Shown: positions 42,888-56,400 of the stretch, one piece after another | How the letters are laid out: each line of letters starts with the position of its first letter | Numbering within the stretch: position 1 is the stretch's first letter | Assembly (NCBI RefSeq): GCF_032884065.1 | Contig: NC_088875.1 | Span: 42,455,291-42,519,290, forward strand | Source: Artemia franciscana | Taxonomy: Eukaryota > Arthropoda > Branchiopoda > Anostraca > Artemiidae | Direction of reading: 5' to 3' | Length of the DNA: 64,000 nt | The notes under the pieces: model-generated | Told to the model about the DNA's origin: nothing | Database searches by the model: none | Seen by the model: the letters and a program-made list of their open reading frames with translations, nothing else | Translations under genes and position numbers: made by a program

Positions 42888-44570
42888 TGTCAGATTAAAA
42901 AAAAAAAAACAAGTTTTTTAACTTAAAGTAAGGAGCGATATTAAAACTTAAAACGAACAGAAATTACTCCGTATATGAAAGGGGCTGTTCCGTCCTCAAC
43001 GCCCCGCTTCTTACGCTAAAGTTTGACTCTTTCTCTCAATTCTACTTTTTAAAGCGGTAAAAAACTTCAGCGTAAAGAGCGGCGTTGAGAACGGAACAGC
43101 CCCTTTCATATACGGAGTGATTTCTGTTTGTTTTATGTTTTAATATTGCTCCATACTTTCAGTTCAAAAAACTTGTTTTTTTTTAATTTAAATTCTGAAC
43201 GTTGTTGAATTAATGCATGTTTTGATTTTGGCTCTCCGCACATGAATAATTAAAACAAAATTTGCATATTAATTTATTTTTATGGCTAAATGGTTTTCTC
43301 ATAGTTTTGATCGGACGATTTTGAGAAAAAGGAGCGGGGGAGTAGGCCTAGTTACCCTCTAATTTTTTGGTTATTTAAAAAGGCAACTAGAACTTTTGAT
43401 TTTTACAAACGTTTTTATTAGTAAAAATATACGTAACTTAGGAATTAACTTACGTAATGAACTTCTACATTCGTATGTTTTTATTACGTATATGAGGGGG
43501 TCATGCCCTCGTCAATATCTCACTCTTCACAGTAAAGCTTAAATTTTGTCCCAATTCCTTAAGAATGGCCCTTGAATCACAAAGGCTGTAGAATAAATAG
43601 TTGAAATTAGTGAAATTACTTTGGTACAAATAACGATGTATTAGGAGGAGATGAACTCCTCATATGCGTAATAATTTCTGTTCTTTATAAGGTTTAATGC
43701 TGCTCCTTACTTTCAGCTGAAAAAAACTTTTTCATATTTATTTTTTCATTGTTCCTTAAAAAATGCTAAAAAATCCTTCATGGAAATTTTCTTTCCCCAC
43801 GACAAATTCCTCCATGGAAAATCACCCCGAATAACCCCCTCCTCTCAACCCTTCCCCCAAACAAAAAAAGCTCCCTGAACGCGTATGTACACTTCACAAT
43901 AACCATTACTATGTGCAAACAAGTTTGACCACATTACTATGTGGTCAAAGTTTATAACATGTAGCCCTTCCCACGGGGATCGTGGGGGAGTAAGTGGTCT
44001 CCAAAGACATAGTTATTAAGTTTTCGACTATGTTGAATAAAAGGGCGCTCTCAAAATTTTGATCCGGGGACTTTGGTAAAAATTGAGCGTATGAGGGGGC
44101 CTCGAACCCTCCAATTTTTTGGTCACTTAAAAAGGGCACTAGAAATTTTAATTTCCGTTAGAATGAGCCCTCATACGACATTCTAGGACCACTGGGTCGA
44201 TACGACAACCCCTGGGAAAAAAACAAACAAATAAACACGCATCCGTGATCTTTCTTGTGGCAAAAAATGCAAAATTCCACATTTTTGTAGATAGTAGCTT
44301 GAAACTTCTACTGTATGGTTCTCTGATACGCTGAATCTGATGGTGTGGATTTCATTAAGATTCTTTGACTTATAAGGGGTGTTTCCCCCTATTTTCTAAA
44401 ATAAGGCAAATTTTCTCAGGCTCGTAACTTTTGGTAAGTCTAAACTTATTGAAAGTTATATATTCAAAATCAACATTAAAATGCGATCCTTTTAATGTAA
44501 CTATTGTTATAAAAATTCCATTCTTTAGACTTTCGGGTACTATTGAGCCGGTTCGCTCCTTACTACAAAA
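42888..44570 (-). mobile_element. Family H copy 12, reverse orientation, nearly complete
   Basis: Terminal hairpin at left (about 42905-43180), both body units and module 1, ending at ttcgctccttactac (44565), so only the 5' palindrome is missing. Hairpin variants are mirrored: CTGTTCCGTCC on the left, AACGGAACAG on the right. Confidence 0.82.
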
Positions 44571-44877
44571 TATTTTGCCTTGTTGCTTTATTTGTCTGTG
44601 ATTTGGTGCTTTATCATACTGGAATTTGTTTAAATGTGTGTTTTACATTCTTTTTTTATGTATAGAGTTTAATTTCACTTTTTTTCATGATTCGTCCTAG
44701 CTAATTTTTTCGGAGGAAGGAGAAGGTTGCTGATAAGGCTTTAGGGTATTAAGCTGAAACATTCTGACTTCCATTATTATTTTGCATTAAGCAGGTTTAT
44801 TTTGCAGTTACTTATTACAAAAAAGTACCCGTTTTAATTTATTTTTGGTTTGATTGTGCTGAAGAGCCAGCTCTTCA
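44571..44877. other. No gene seen
   Basis: Unassigned T-rich sequence. Confidence 0.5.
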
Positions 44878-45240
44878 ATCAGATTCAGCGTATCAGAAAA
44901 CCCTACAGCAGAGGTTCCAAGCTCCTATCTGCAAAATGTAGAATTTTGTATTTTTTGCCAGAAGAATGATCGCCGGTGCGTTATTTTATTTTCTTTCCAG
45001 GGGTGATTGTATCGACTCAATGGTTCTTGATGTTAGTAGAGGGATCATTTGTATGGAAATTAATAGTTTTAGTGCCCTTTATAGTAGTAGTGTAGAACAA
45101 TTTTATTAGAATTAGAAATTTTATTAGTGACCAAAAAGATTGAATGGCAACTAGGCCCCTTTCCACGCCCCTTTTCCCAAAATCGTTTGATCCGAATTTT
45201 GAGATAGCCATTTTGTTCAGTATCGTTGAAAGGACCAACA
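44878..45240 (+). mobile_element. Family H body fragment
   Basis: cagattcagcgtatcagaaa, gctcctatctgcaaaa, aggggtgattgtatcgactc and ttgagatagccattttgttc match the central H body. Both ends are missing and it is more diverged than copies 2-7. Confidence 0.7.
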
Positions 45241-47089
45241 GCTATTTTTTTTACTTCATTATTTACTGGTGCAAAAGATTGGTTTCAAGTTTTTAAAGTA
45301 GATGTCAATTATCTGATTCACCTCTTGATTTTGTTCGCTATTTTATCATTTTATTCCATCCAACTGCACTATTACAAGTATATTTAAAGACACTGTTATC
45401 ATCCAGTCTATAAAATTAGTATATCCGCAATATCTTGGGAAATGTAGTCCAAAATTTAAGTTAGTGTGGGGTAAGGGGTTCCTCTAAATATTTTTGCCCT
45501 AGAAACCTTCATGGCCAATTTATAATACAATTTTTACGTCACAGTAGAGACGTAAATCATAAGACGCTATATGCTACGAGGCTAACAAAACATTGTATCT
45601 GTAATATTATCGTGTATTGATTGAGGTGTTCAGTTTTAATTAACATGTAGTGTTAGGGGGGCCATGTGGACCTCAAGCTTTAACTTGGATAGGGCAGAGA
45701 GAGGAACTAAAAATATCTTCTTTATAAACCACATATTTGCCATGCGGTATAATCTTATACGGGGCCTACGAGTATAAAGGTAATTCAAAAGAAATTGTGT
45801 TGCGACGTGATCAAAACAGTGTATACACAGTACCTCGAAAAATATCCTATGCCAATAAGTTGAAATTTTCAAAGATTGTCAGGCGCTGAGTGAACCTCAA
45901 ATCTTGAATTGGGGGAGGGGCCAGAGAGGAGGGGTATTTGGTCTCCAATCTGTTTGAAATATGTGGTATTGGGAGCCCCAGTTGGACTTAAATCTATTCC
46001 TGTTGAACCAGCGATGTAGAAGGGAAAAAAAACATATGCTCTCAGGTTATCAAACTAGCGTGTTGCTATTACTGGCTATTAAAATATCTGAAGAACAGCC
46101 TCCGGGATTGAATTGAGATTTTTAAGGGCCTTGGGTCCCGCCTCGCACAGTGGTAGTCACTAAATTATTTTATTTATATATTCTGATGTATTTGCTTGTG
46201 AGTTTTGAGAAGGATTCTTTTAAAGGCCTGTTCAAGAAACGTTCCAGGAGAACTTCTTAGATTATGTAGCAGGTAAATTGTATCCCCGAGATCAACTCTC
46301 TGTCCTCATGTTTTCCTTTCTGTCTAAAATTTACTTGGATCTGGCCTTATTGTCTAACTACTGAATCTTTCTGTGAGCTGACTGGATGTAAGATACTGGA
46401 CAGATGCCAAGAATAGTTTCGTCTTAATATTAAACAGTGCTATGATTTTCTTAAACAGATGTTATTTTGATATTTGCTAACAATAGGAAGTTGCAAATCA
46501 ATCAAGTTGTGCTTTAACACCAAAAAACTAAAAAAAAAGCTTTAAGTATAAGGAGTATCTTCTTGGTGTGCTTGAAAATTCTACTTTTTGATTACGTAAT
46601 AGAAGATAAAGTGATATTATGAGGTTTTAATTTAGTTTCTTAGGTTCAAAACTTATTCTTCCAGATTTTAATTAAAAATTGAAAGGAAAACTAAAAAATG
46701 GGTGGGTTCTCATAAGAAATAATGTGGGGATGGTACTAGGCATCCAAGCTCCATCAAGGGAAATTTGCTACTGGATAATCCCCCTCGTGTAAAATTGAGC
46801 TGTCAGATATAAAGTACAAAATGAGTACCTCAAAATGTCGATCAGACGTCCGTATTAAGGGATAAAAAAAATATGACTAGATGTCTTGTTTTCTAATGAA
46901 TTTCAACAAACTTTTTTTAGTAACAAAATTCAAATAAAAATAATTACTGGAATCAAACAATTTATCACAATTCTGGGCAAGAATTCGAATGAAACAAATC
47001 AAATCCGTAGGCAATGCTCTAGCGTTGCCTATTGTAATAGGCCAGAAGGTTTTAATGCATTATCATTTATTTATTTATTTACTAGAGGT
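45241..47089. other. No gene seen
   Basis: About 1.85 kb without a gene or repeat I can name. A short frame at 46886 has no domain and overlaps simple sequence. Confidence 0.45.
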
Positions 47090-47780
47090 ACTTCATATGA
47101 AAGGGGTAGTTGTATAAATTCGGAGGGGGCTCAATTGATTGGAAATTGTAAATTTCAGTCCCCTTTCTAAGAGTCAAATGGTATTGAGTGGTAATCACCC
47201 CCACGCCCTTTTACCCCAAAGGCATCCGATCAAAATTTTCAGATAACCATTTCGTTCAAAATAGTTTAAAGGTCAAATAAATATGCCACCATGCTTGACA
47301 ATCCCCCCACACAGATATTGGGGCAAGTTATACCGACTGCCCATTGTCAACATATAATATTTTTACGGAAGGGCTGGTAATGTGAATTTTGGAGGGGGCT
47401 CATTAGATTAGAAATCGGAACTTCTTGCGCTTTTCTTACGAGTTAAAAATGATTGGAGGGCAACCAGCCCACTCGTCATATTTATTGGACTTCTGAATCT
47501 TCATGAACCAAGGGGCTACCTCAAAATATCATTTGGATGTCTTTTGGGACGAAGAGGCATGGTAAGGGGGCTCGTTACCCTCCAAGCTGTTTGGCCACTT
47601 AAAAGATCCCTTAAACTTTTAATTTTTGTTGGAAAGACCCTCTACCGATCTTCTAGGACTCTTGGTTCGATGCGGTCATCCCTGGGGGAAAACACACATT
47701 TGTGATCTTTCTTTATCAAAAAATATAAAATTCAAATTTGAGCAGATGAGAGCTTGAAACCTCTACAGTAGAATTATCTG
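47090..47780. repeat. Ancient family H-related fragments, two orientations
   Basis: Diverged H-body words occur forward at about 47100-47470 (catccgatcaaaattttcag, attggagggcaaccag) and reversed at about 47540-47770 (tctaggactcttggttcgat, catccctggggg, gtgatctttc). Only the conserved words remain. Confidence 0.5.
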
Positions 47781-48923
47781 ATCGTTTTTTGGGTAGGGAG
47801 GGGGCAGATGCTTTAAAAGATGCATTTTAATGCAGAAACATTCTAACTTTCTTTGAGCCTTTCAATTAGTTCTAAGGAAGGGGTGGAGATAGAAATCGAT
47901 ATAGAGTCCTAGATACATTTTTAATATCTAGTTCATTTTGTTACTGCTTTGGACATTTTGATGTATCTATTTTGTACGTTCTCTGTAGCTGCTCAATATT
48001 TTATGTGGGGTAATTTTTCTATGGAGGGGGGTAATTATCCAGCAGGAAATTCGCTGCAGGGTGAAAAATTTTCCACAGAAGTGAGTTTTATTGGGGGAGA
48101 GGCACGCCGGCCCCCGTGAGGATATAGCTTTGTGGGTAATTACAGCTTCTGTAAAAAAAAAAACTCGCACATACTAATCATTTAGTATGTTATTGAAGCC
48201 AAAAAAATTGTTTATTTTCACTTCTATAAATATAAATGTAGAACCCAGAATATAATTGTTAATTGGCAAAACAAAACAAAAAGTCATCATAAGTAGATCA
48301 AGCCTCGTATTATAACCAGTGATGAATTCAGGGGGGGGGGTGAGGCTTTGGCTTTTGTGGGTCTAAAGGTGAAGTCACATTTTTCCTGTTATTTTTTCCT
48401 GTTAGATTCCTGGCATTATAACCGGGAATGAATACAGGGAGATGGGACTTTGGCTTCGTGCCCTAGTTTCTTATATTTCTTATACATAATTTAGTTTTTC
48501 TTGGATTAGTTTAAACTCATCTACCTTTTATACTCGAGAGGTCCCTATATTATCTTATATCGTATAAACAGTCATTTTGCGCCTTTGAAAACGGTTTGTA
48601 TGAGTGCATTGACTCCAGCCGGATAAAGTTGAGTGAATTCTAAAGTTGAAGTGTCGTTTTTTCCTGAACTTTTGATCCGCTTAAAAAAGTTCCAGGCTTA
48701 CTGAAGAATAACATAGCTCGAATAGCATTTACCATTTTATTGTTTTGATTTTGATTCTTGTTAGTTTTCAATTATATGAAAAATACAAGCAAAATTTTTA
48801 TGCAAAAACTGTAAAATTTTGAAAAAACTGCCATTATGCCCTAAAATTGGCATTGTGTTGGGTCTTATCAAAAAATCTAAATATCAGACTATAGTATTGT
48901 TTATTTTTTATAGATCATAGTAC
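47781..48923. other. No gene seen; small duplication
   Basis: Unassigned. A short tandem pair at about 48314 and 48417 (tataaccagtgatgaattca / ttataaccgggaatgaatac) is visible. A pyrimidine-rich tract ending ttttttatag at 48913 could be a splice acceptor for the GTPase gene's first exon. Confidence 0.4.
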
Positions 48924-51900
48924 ATGAAGATGGATGGAGAAGATGTCAATGAGACTAGCGAAATTACAAGTACCGATTACAAAAACACCAAGGCTATGGC
49001 TGAGTCAAAGCAATTTTTTTGTCTGGATAGACATTTTACAGAAAGCACAGGGACTACTCGTCAGAGAATATTTAAAGAAGAGGCCCTGGTCAGTTTGTTC
49101 ATCCTCGACTGCCCCCCTGCAATAGCCAGCACTTTCTGTAGACTACTTCATCGCCTGAGTTTAGAGTTTTGTAGTTTTTCCGATGTTGAAGAGAAAGACT
49201 TCTTTTCTGAAGTGAAAGAGACGAAGAAATCGGCTAAAATTGATATTTCAAAGCTTTTTAATAGTTGTTCACTTCAAAATAATATAAATATTTTAAGACT
49301 TCTTCTTTAATCAAGATTTGCTATTCCAATATGTTCAACAGACTCTATGGAATTGTTTAGAATTACGCAAAGAATAGAAGAGGACATTTTTATTGGAGAA
49401 GATTTAAAGCTCCCACTAATTGCGATAATCAGTCAAGTTGAAAAAATTCAGAGTCATACGGGAAAGATAATAGAATATCTTTTTAATGTAAGAACTTCTT
49501 TTGACGCTGATGGGACATCGAATATTGAGGTTGGTCAAGGTCTGGTCTGTCTTGGGAACAAGAAAAAGAAAACTTGCATCGTCATCCATATTCAGGGAAA
49601 CTTTGAGCAATATTGGAAAACCTTGACTGGTTTTGCGGATTATTTGATTGTTGAGGATCATTATACCTCTCGGCTTGATCTGATTGATAGCCCAGTAGCG
49701 GAAAACAAATCTTCCTTTCAAGGGGATAAACTATCTTCTTTTATTAATAAATATTCTTGTGAAACTTCCCTGCCCAATTTCATATCTGTCTGGATCCCTA
49801 ACTTACCAAATGTAAAAAATATATCCACTGGTCGTCCATTTTGCCTTATTGAAGGCTCTTTGGATTATTTTCTTGAAATTCAGCGAAGTCGTCTATTACT
49901 CCGCATTTTTCGTGAAGCAACATTGCATCAACTACCTCTGTTCTCACTATTTCCTTCTAATGGGTGTTTGAGGTCGGAGATCGATGTCTTACGTAAAATG
50001 TATCTCCACGTTTCTGAGATGGATGGGTTGGAAAAATATAGGTCCAACTCCCTGTTTCTGCAAGATAGCTTTGTGAAAGAAGGTAAATTACAAGAAGAAT
50101 TATACGAGTTCAAATATGTAAATGAGAGTAACGATCGCTCCATTATACAACAGAAAATATCTAAAGAACGTGAATTTCGTTTCAATCTGTCTTTGAATAC
50201 CGATCCCCTTATCACGTATTTTTTGGAAGGTCTTGATAAAAAAGATGTTGACAAAACTGTGATTCATCTTCAAGTCCCCAGTGACGCTATTTCGATTAAT
50301 ATAAAGAAATCTAGGACTGTGGCTCAGCTAGCTGAAGACGTTCGAGAGAAAACAAAAAAGTTCTCTGAAAGTCTGCAAGTGTCAGCAGCAGATTCCGAGT
50401 CTGTGGATCAGGTAGAATTATATAGAAAAGAGTTGATAATTGCAAAAGAAAATTGAAACTATACTCTTCTCTCACTTCGTCACTTACGGAGGGAAATGTC
50501 ATTGCTCTATTGCTCTGGAAGAAGTGACAAATTTGAATATATACCACAATGCACTGCTGCCTGTTTGATAGCTGGCGAAACATTAGAGCTGTATGACGGA
50601 TATGCTAATATGCTAAATGTTGAATGAGTAACCGCTTTTTTCAAAAACTTTTAATCTTTGTTGCCTAAAAAACTAATTTTGTTTTGTCTGTCCTGGGAGA
50701 GCAAAGTAGTGGAAAATCAACATTGCTGAATACTATGTTTGGCATCCGACTTCCATCAAGTGTTGGTCAATGTACTAGAGGCGTTACGATGACCCTTGTG
50801 AAAGCAGTAGGGAGACAGGAGTATGATTATGTTATGATCTTTGATACAGAAGGTGTTAGGTCAGCAGAGCATTAGGGTCTTTTTGGTTGTTTCAAGCGGG
50901 ATAATAAGATTGCAACCCTTTCTATTTTACCCTCGGATGCAACTATCCTTGTTATCAAAGGTGAAAATGATAATGCTTTGAAAGATATATTGCCGATTGT
51001 TTCATTAGCCTATAAAGGCTCTAAACTTGCAGAAGAAAGAGAGGGGATACTGAGCTGTAAAATTTTTGCAGCTTATAATCAGGTGAAAGCTGATGAAGAC
51101 CACAGGAATAAGCTTCAGAACATATTTTCTCAATTATCGGTAACTCTCGTTGAATCTTTTGCCAAAACAAATTCTTTCAAAGATTTAGAAGCACATACCT
51201 CGATTCAGTTTCCGAATATGTTCACTAGTGACGAAGCTATACGGGTTTTTGGATGCAACACCAAAGGAGACCCTCCAAGTAATATGCCAAATGAAGATTT
51301 CAGTCAGCAATTGGTTGATTTTAGGGAGTATATTCACAAACAAGTTGTTAGTCAGTTGGGATGGAAGGCCAAAGAAATTGGAAGCCTTGAAAATTATTTG
51401 TGTTTAGTTTGGGACTGCTTGAACAATTCTGATTTCGATTTGTCCTTTGAAAAGGTGATAGAGAGACCTACATATACAGTACTTGATAATAAGTATCAGA
51501 ACCTAAAGAAAGCATATTATATAGAATACGAAGAGCAGTACAGTCTTTTAAAAGACGAGTACAAAGATAACCATTCTTCCATCAATGAAAAACCACTCAG
51601 CTTCAAAGAAATTTATGAAATGGTTGAAAACCTTGAGTTGAAAATGAAGCCACAAAGTGATAAATTTGAGGAAGAAGTATACTCTATGTTTGAAGAAAAA
51701 CAAAACCAAAAGTGGAAAATGGAATTTTCAAGGAAGGTTCAAGACACTATTAACTTAACAACAAATCAGTGGCGTCATAAATTCGAAGTTATGTTGAGAA
51801 ATCAGCTTACATTTGACGCTAAAGTTAAAGAGTATGAAAAGGAATTGAGAGATAAAATAATCGAAGAATTTAGAGCAACGAGTATGAAAGAAAAAACAGA

Positions 51901-53217
51901 AGAACAGTTAATTGGAATATTTAATAGAACATATGAAGATATTTTAAAGAAGGCCAAAAAGGAAAATCCTCCATTAGATGTCAAAGACGCTGCATTGAAT
52001 GCCTACAGATCTAATTCTACGATTGCGAGCTTAGAAATCGATCTCCTGTCTGAAAAAGGAAAACCGTCATTTTGGGGGACACTCTGGCATGGAGCTAAAA
52101 GTGGAGCCAAGAATTTAATCGATCCGTTAGTTCAATGGCTGATACAGAATCAAACCAGTGAAAATAAGATCGAAAACATGGTTGTACCTATGCTAATAAG
52201 GGTAGCGAATGGAAGAAAATATTAGTGTGATGCGGTCGTTGACGATCTGATAAATGAAATTGAAAGGCATATTAGGAGGTGTAAAATCAAGATAGACAAG
52301 GATGAACGAAAAACTATTCACAGAACAGCATTTAATCTATTAACAGACATGTTCAAGGATATTCAGATCAACTGGGAGTGCGAAAATTATGTTTACTTGC
52401 GATTTCGGTCTATGAAGGAGGTTATGAAACGGTATTTTTTCGATGTCGCTAAGGGTTTGGAGGATGTAGACCTGATGGCATCAAGATTTGAAGACTTTTT
52501 CTTGAGACACGCTTATAAGGCCTTTGGAAGCGAAGTTGAAGCACTTGTTATGACTAACATCAGGACGAAACGTTGGGTTCAATCGCCAAAATATGTGCAA
52601 GGCCACATGGATTTATATCTGATAGAAGAAGTAGAATCAAAAGATATTAATGAAATATTGCAGCTAATTAAAAATTCGAGTGAGTTGAAAAAACTCACTA
52701 CTAGTAGATTGATCCACTTGGAAGTTGATACAGTGCTCAAGCATTTTACGTGGGAAAAATTCACGTCTCTAATTGAAAAAATTTTGAAGAACGCATATGA
52801 TAGTGCTTCTGTGGATGTTGAACCAAATCAAAATCTTTTTATCTTTTTCATCTTTTCAAATCTTTCCAAATCTTTAAAAGCGCTTATGTTGCTGATGAAT
52901 TAAGGAGAGAAATGCAAGCAATTGGTTGGACAGAATTAAAAGAAATGTCCATTCAATTCGAATTAAGACACATCAATGCCATTGTAAATAATTTTGCTGC
53001 TTCATTTTCATCCATGGATAAAAATAAAATTATAGATTCAGTTTTTTTACAACTCCAGGACAATCGTATTTTTGACGCTGCGTGTTGTACATGTCTAATG
53101 GATAAAGGAGCGGAATGCTGGATACTCCGTACCTTACCCCCTGTTATTTGTGTAAAAAAAGATAACACTGTAGCAAAAGTGCTTTGGTACAATGCAAAGG
53201 ATCTGTTGATACCGTAA
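48924..53217 (+). pseudogene. VLIG-type large GTPase, decayed
   Basis: About 4.3 kb codes, with breaks, for one protein of roughly 1,400 residues. Order: an N-terminal part (48924-49310), a second part after an in-frame TAA (49347-50456, with FISVWIPNLPNVKNISTGRP and HIQGNFEQYW), a G domain (50684-51100), and a long, lysine-rich, probably coiled-coil C-terminal part (to 52225, 52349-52903, 52912-53217). The G domain and single-exon layout fit the very large inducible GTPase/URGCP family, whose vertebrate members are interferon-induced. Damage: stops at 49308, 50454, 50873 and 52223; frame changes between 50456 and 50684 and near 52900. Several breaks may be sequencing errors, but five or more makes a pseudogene the better reading. 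It lies upstream of a LINE on the same strand. Confidence 0.75.
50684..51100 (+). other. VLIG-type G domain motifs
   Basis: G1 P-loop VLGEQSSGKSTLLN (GEQSSGKST at 50696-50722), switch I CTRGVTMTL, G3 FDTEGVRS (DTEG at 50843-50854), then a TAG followed by in-frame GLFGCFKRDNKIATLSIL and SDATILVIKGENDNALKDIL, and a G4-like AAYNQVKADED at about 51071. All key nucleotide-binding residues remain although the frame is stopped between G3 and what follows. Confidence 0.82.
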
Positions 53218-53473
53218 TTTGTGTATTTTGGTGATCAAGTCTTATTGAAGTTTTGTTAAGTTAGTTTTTAAGTATTCTTACGATATTGTGATTTGTGGTT
53301 ATTATTAAGTTGTGAGCCGTTGCTTTAGTAGCTTGAGCTTTACATGAACGGGTTACAGGCAATATTTTCATGGTCTGTTCTTTTTCTTATTATTGTTATT
53401 AAGTGGATCATTTTTGTTTTTCTTTTTTGTGTCTGTTTGTTGTCTTTATTGAAACCATGTACCGAGATTTATT
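53218..53473. other. GTPase 3' flank or LINE 5' region
   Basis: T-rich, no gene. The 5' limit of the downstream LINE cannot be fixed. Confidence 0.4.
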
Positions 53474-56400
53474 TTGTTTTTAATGACAATGGATAGTTAT
53501 GATCGTGATTTCCGGAGCAGTAGCCGTCTTAATACTTTGGAAGCTTCTAATGTAGATTTTGGGGGTATATTTACGGAGCAGCTGCATCGGAGTTATGACA
53601 ATGGGGTAGCAGGGCATTATAAATCTATTAGTTCCAAATATTTGTTTAAAGATGGAATCCATTCTGAGTATGGAGATGCGAGAGGCCTCAATGTTTTCCA
53701 TCTTAATTGCTAAGGGCTAAATTCTTCGTTTAATTTTTTAAATGAAGTATGTAATCTTTCGGTTTTCCAGGTTATCGGTCTTACTGAAACCTGGCTGAAT
53801 GACCACAACTCCGCTCTTTTAAATATACCAGGATATAAATTCTACAATAGGAATCGACAGTTTCGGCAACATGGAGGAAACGGTGCATATATTCGAAGCG
53901 ATATTGAAGTTTTGGTAAGAAATGACTTAGTAGTATACCAGGAAATGGTTTTTGAACTATTTATTCTTCAGCTTAGGCTGAAACCTAAAGATGCATTTGT
54001 TATTATATTGTATAGGCCGCCATCTGGCTCCATATCAATCTTTATGGATCTTTTGAATAAGCAGCTGGAGAAACTAGCAACTAGTTCACATCCATTTATG
54101 ACGCTCGGGGATTTTAATTTTGACCTAAATGAGCTTGATGCGAGTGTTTCTATGGATTTTTTGCAGCTTTGTATGTCCTATGGTTTGTTTCCAACTATAA
54201 ATATATGCACACGAGTAACCATTTCATCATCAAAGCTAATTGACAATATTTTTTCAATTTGTTTTTTTTTTCAGCTCCAAGAGTTATTATTACAGATGTA
54301 TCCGATCATTTTGGGATTTCAACAAGTATTCCCCAAAAGCCAGCACCAATAATTCCTAAGAGTCCAATGCATGTGTTTAGCCAGAGTAACCGTCAAAAAT
54401 TTAAGCAGGCAATTGCAGAAGTTGATTGGAATAATTTAATAGACCTTACGGATAATATAAATACGAGTTTTCAAAGATTTTACGATAAACTAATTTTGTT
54501 AGTGACAAAAACTTGTATAATGGTTCGTTCGCCATCAAGGAAAAATAATCCTAAGAAACCATGGATGTCGCCTAGATTGTTGCGCTGTATTAATAAAAGA
54601 TAAATTTTATAAGAATTCCATAAATAATGGAAATGATCCGATTTGCTTAAGAATTTATAAAAATTTTAGAAATGCCCTGAATAAATTACTGAGAAATGTA
54701 AAAAAAAAAAATATTTCGTAAATAAATTCACTGAGACTTGTGGTAACCCTGCAAAAACATGGAAAATAATTAAAAGTGTGATATCGACAGAGAACTCTAT
54801 TATTCCCGAGTAAGTAGTAATGCAGAATGGCCTACCTACAAAAGAACCCGAAGAGATATGTAATGCTGTTTCCAAACATTTTGCTAATATTGGCGTAGAT
54901 TTATCTTCCCGTATAGTATCTTCTGATGATGATTCTCCCTTGGAGTTCTTATGAAGACTCCAATTGATATTTATATGTATATGAAACCCTCTCTTGTGAT
55001 GAAATAGAGAAAATTATCTTTGGGATGAAAAATACATCGGCAGGTGGTATTCACTCAATCTTCTGGTGTTAAAAATGGCGTTTCCTTATGTTGCTGGTAT
55101 TCTTACTTCCCTCATTAATTTGTGCTTGAAACGGCGAACGTTTCCTGATTGCTTGAAAATTGCTAAGATTACCCCTGTTTTCAAAGGCGGTAATAAGAAT
55201 GATCTTGGAAATTATCGGCCTATCTTAGTCTTACCTGTCATTTCTCGTGTGCTAGAAAAGTGTATTAACACTAGAGTTTATGATCATTTGGAACTGCATA
55301 ATCTGTTAAATCCAATTCAATTTGGCTTCAGGAAAGGGAGAACCACAGAGATGGCATTATCATATATAACTTCTGTAATCAATGGAGCTCTTGATAATAA
55401 GCTTAGAGTAGCTGGTCTGTTTCTTGATTTGGTTAAGGCATTTGACACTGTTGACCACCAATTACTACTTCAAAAATGTGAATTTTATGGACTAAGAGGG
55501 GCTACTTTAGCTTTGCTTTGTGATTATCTCCAAAATAGAGAGCATTATGTTCACATTAATGGCTTTTCTTCAAGTAAGAGTCTTGTTAAATTTGGTATCC
55601 CCCAGGGTTCTGTGTTAGGGCCTACTCTTTTTTGATTTTTATAAATGATCTGTCAAATGCTGTTGCAGCTATTTCTAGAATAGGGGATATAGTGAATCCC
55701 GCACCTTCGGGAACCAGAATCACTTCGCCCTTATTTGCTGATGATGTGTGTTGCTTCAACTGAACAACAACTTACCTCAACAATTAATGCAGCGATGACT
55801 ATGACATGTCTTAGGTTGAAGATAAACCGGCTTGACCTAAATATAAATAAGTCAAATTTTGTTATCTTTTCACGGTCCCCAAATTATTATCCTTGGATTA
55901 TGGAAATAGCTACACCGAAGGGAATAGTTAAGCGGTCAAGTTCCTTTAAGTACCTTGGGATTATTATTGACGAAATTTTATCATTTAAGTGCCATGTAAA
56001 AGCTATAAGTAGAATATTATCGCGGAATTTAGGGATTATCCGTAAACTAAAACATTTATTTCCTTCAAATGTTATACGGTTATTATATTTTTCTCTGATT
56101 CATCCGTATATTTTGTATTGCTCGTCTGTATGACTTGGGACATTCCCCTCAATACTTCTCCCAATCCGCGTACTGCAGAATAATGCCATTAGATCACTTT
56201 GTGGAATAGGGAACCGGGATTCGGTCAGGTCAATGTACAGTATGATAAATATAATGCCTGCAGCCGGATTGCGTGATTTTTATACACTGGTTTTTATGTA
56301 TAAGTACCATTATGAGTGCGTTCCAGAATGTTTCACAGGAATTTTTCGGGACAGGTCTAATATTCATGATCACAGAACTCGAACAAGTGGAGATATTGAG

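Noticed and set aside
46886-47170. 94-codon plus-strand frame
   Set aside because: No recognisable domain, Asn/Lys/Ile-rich, and its end overlaps an old H-related fragment.
49416-49721. Minus-strand frames over the GTPase gene (also 49928 and 50311)
   Set aside because: Antisense shadows of the VLIG-type coding strand, with no domain of their own.
54259-54603. Separate 114-codon gene
   Set aside because: It is the continuation of the LINE endonuclease (ITDVSDHFGIS) after a frame change at a T-run.
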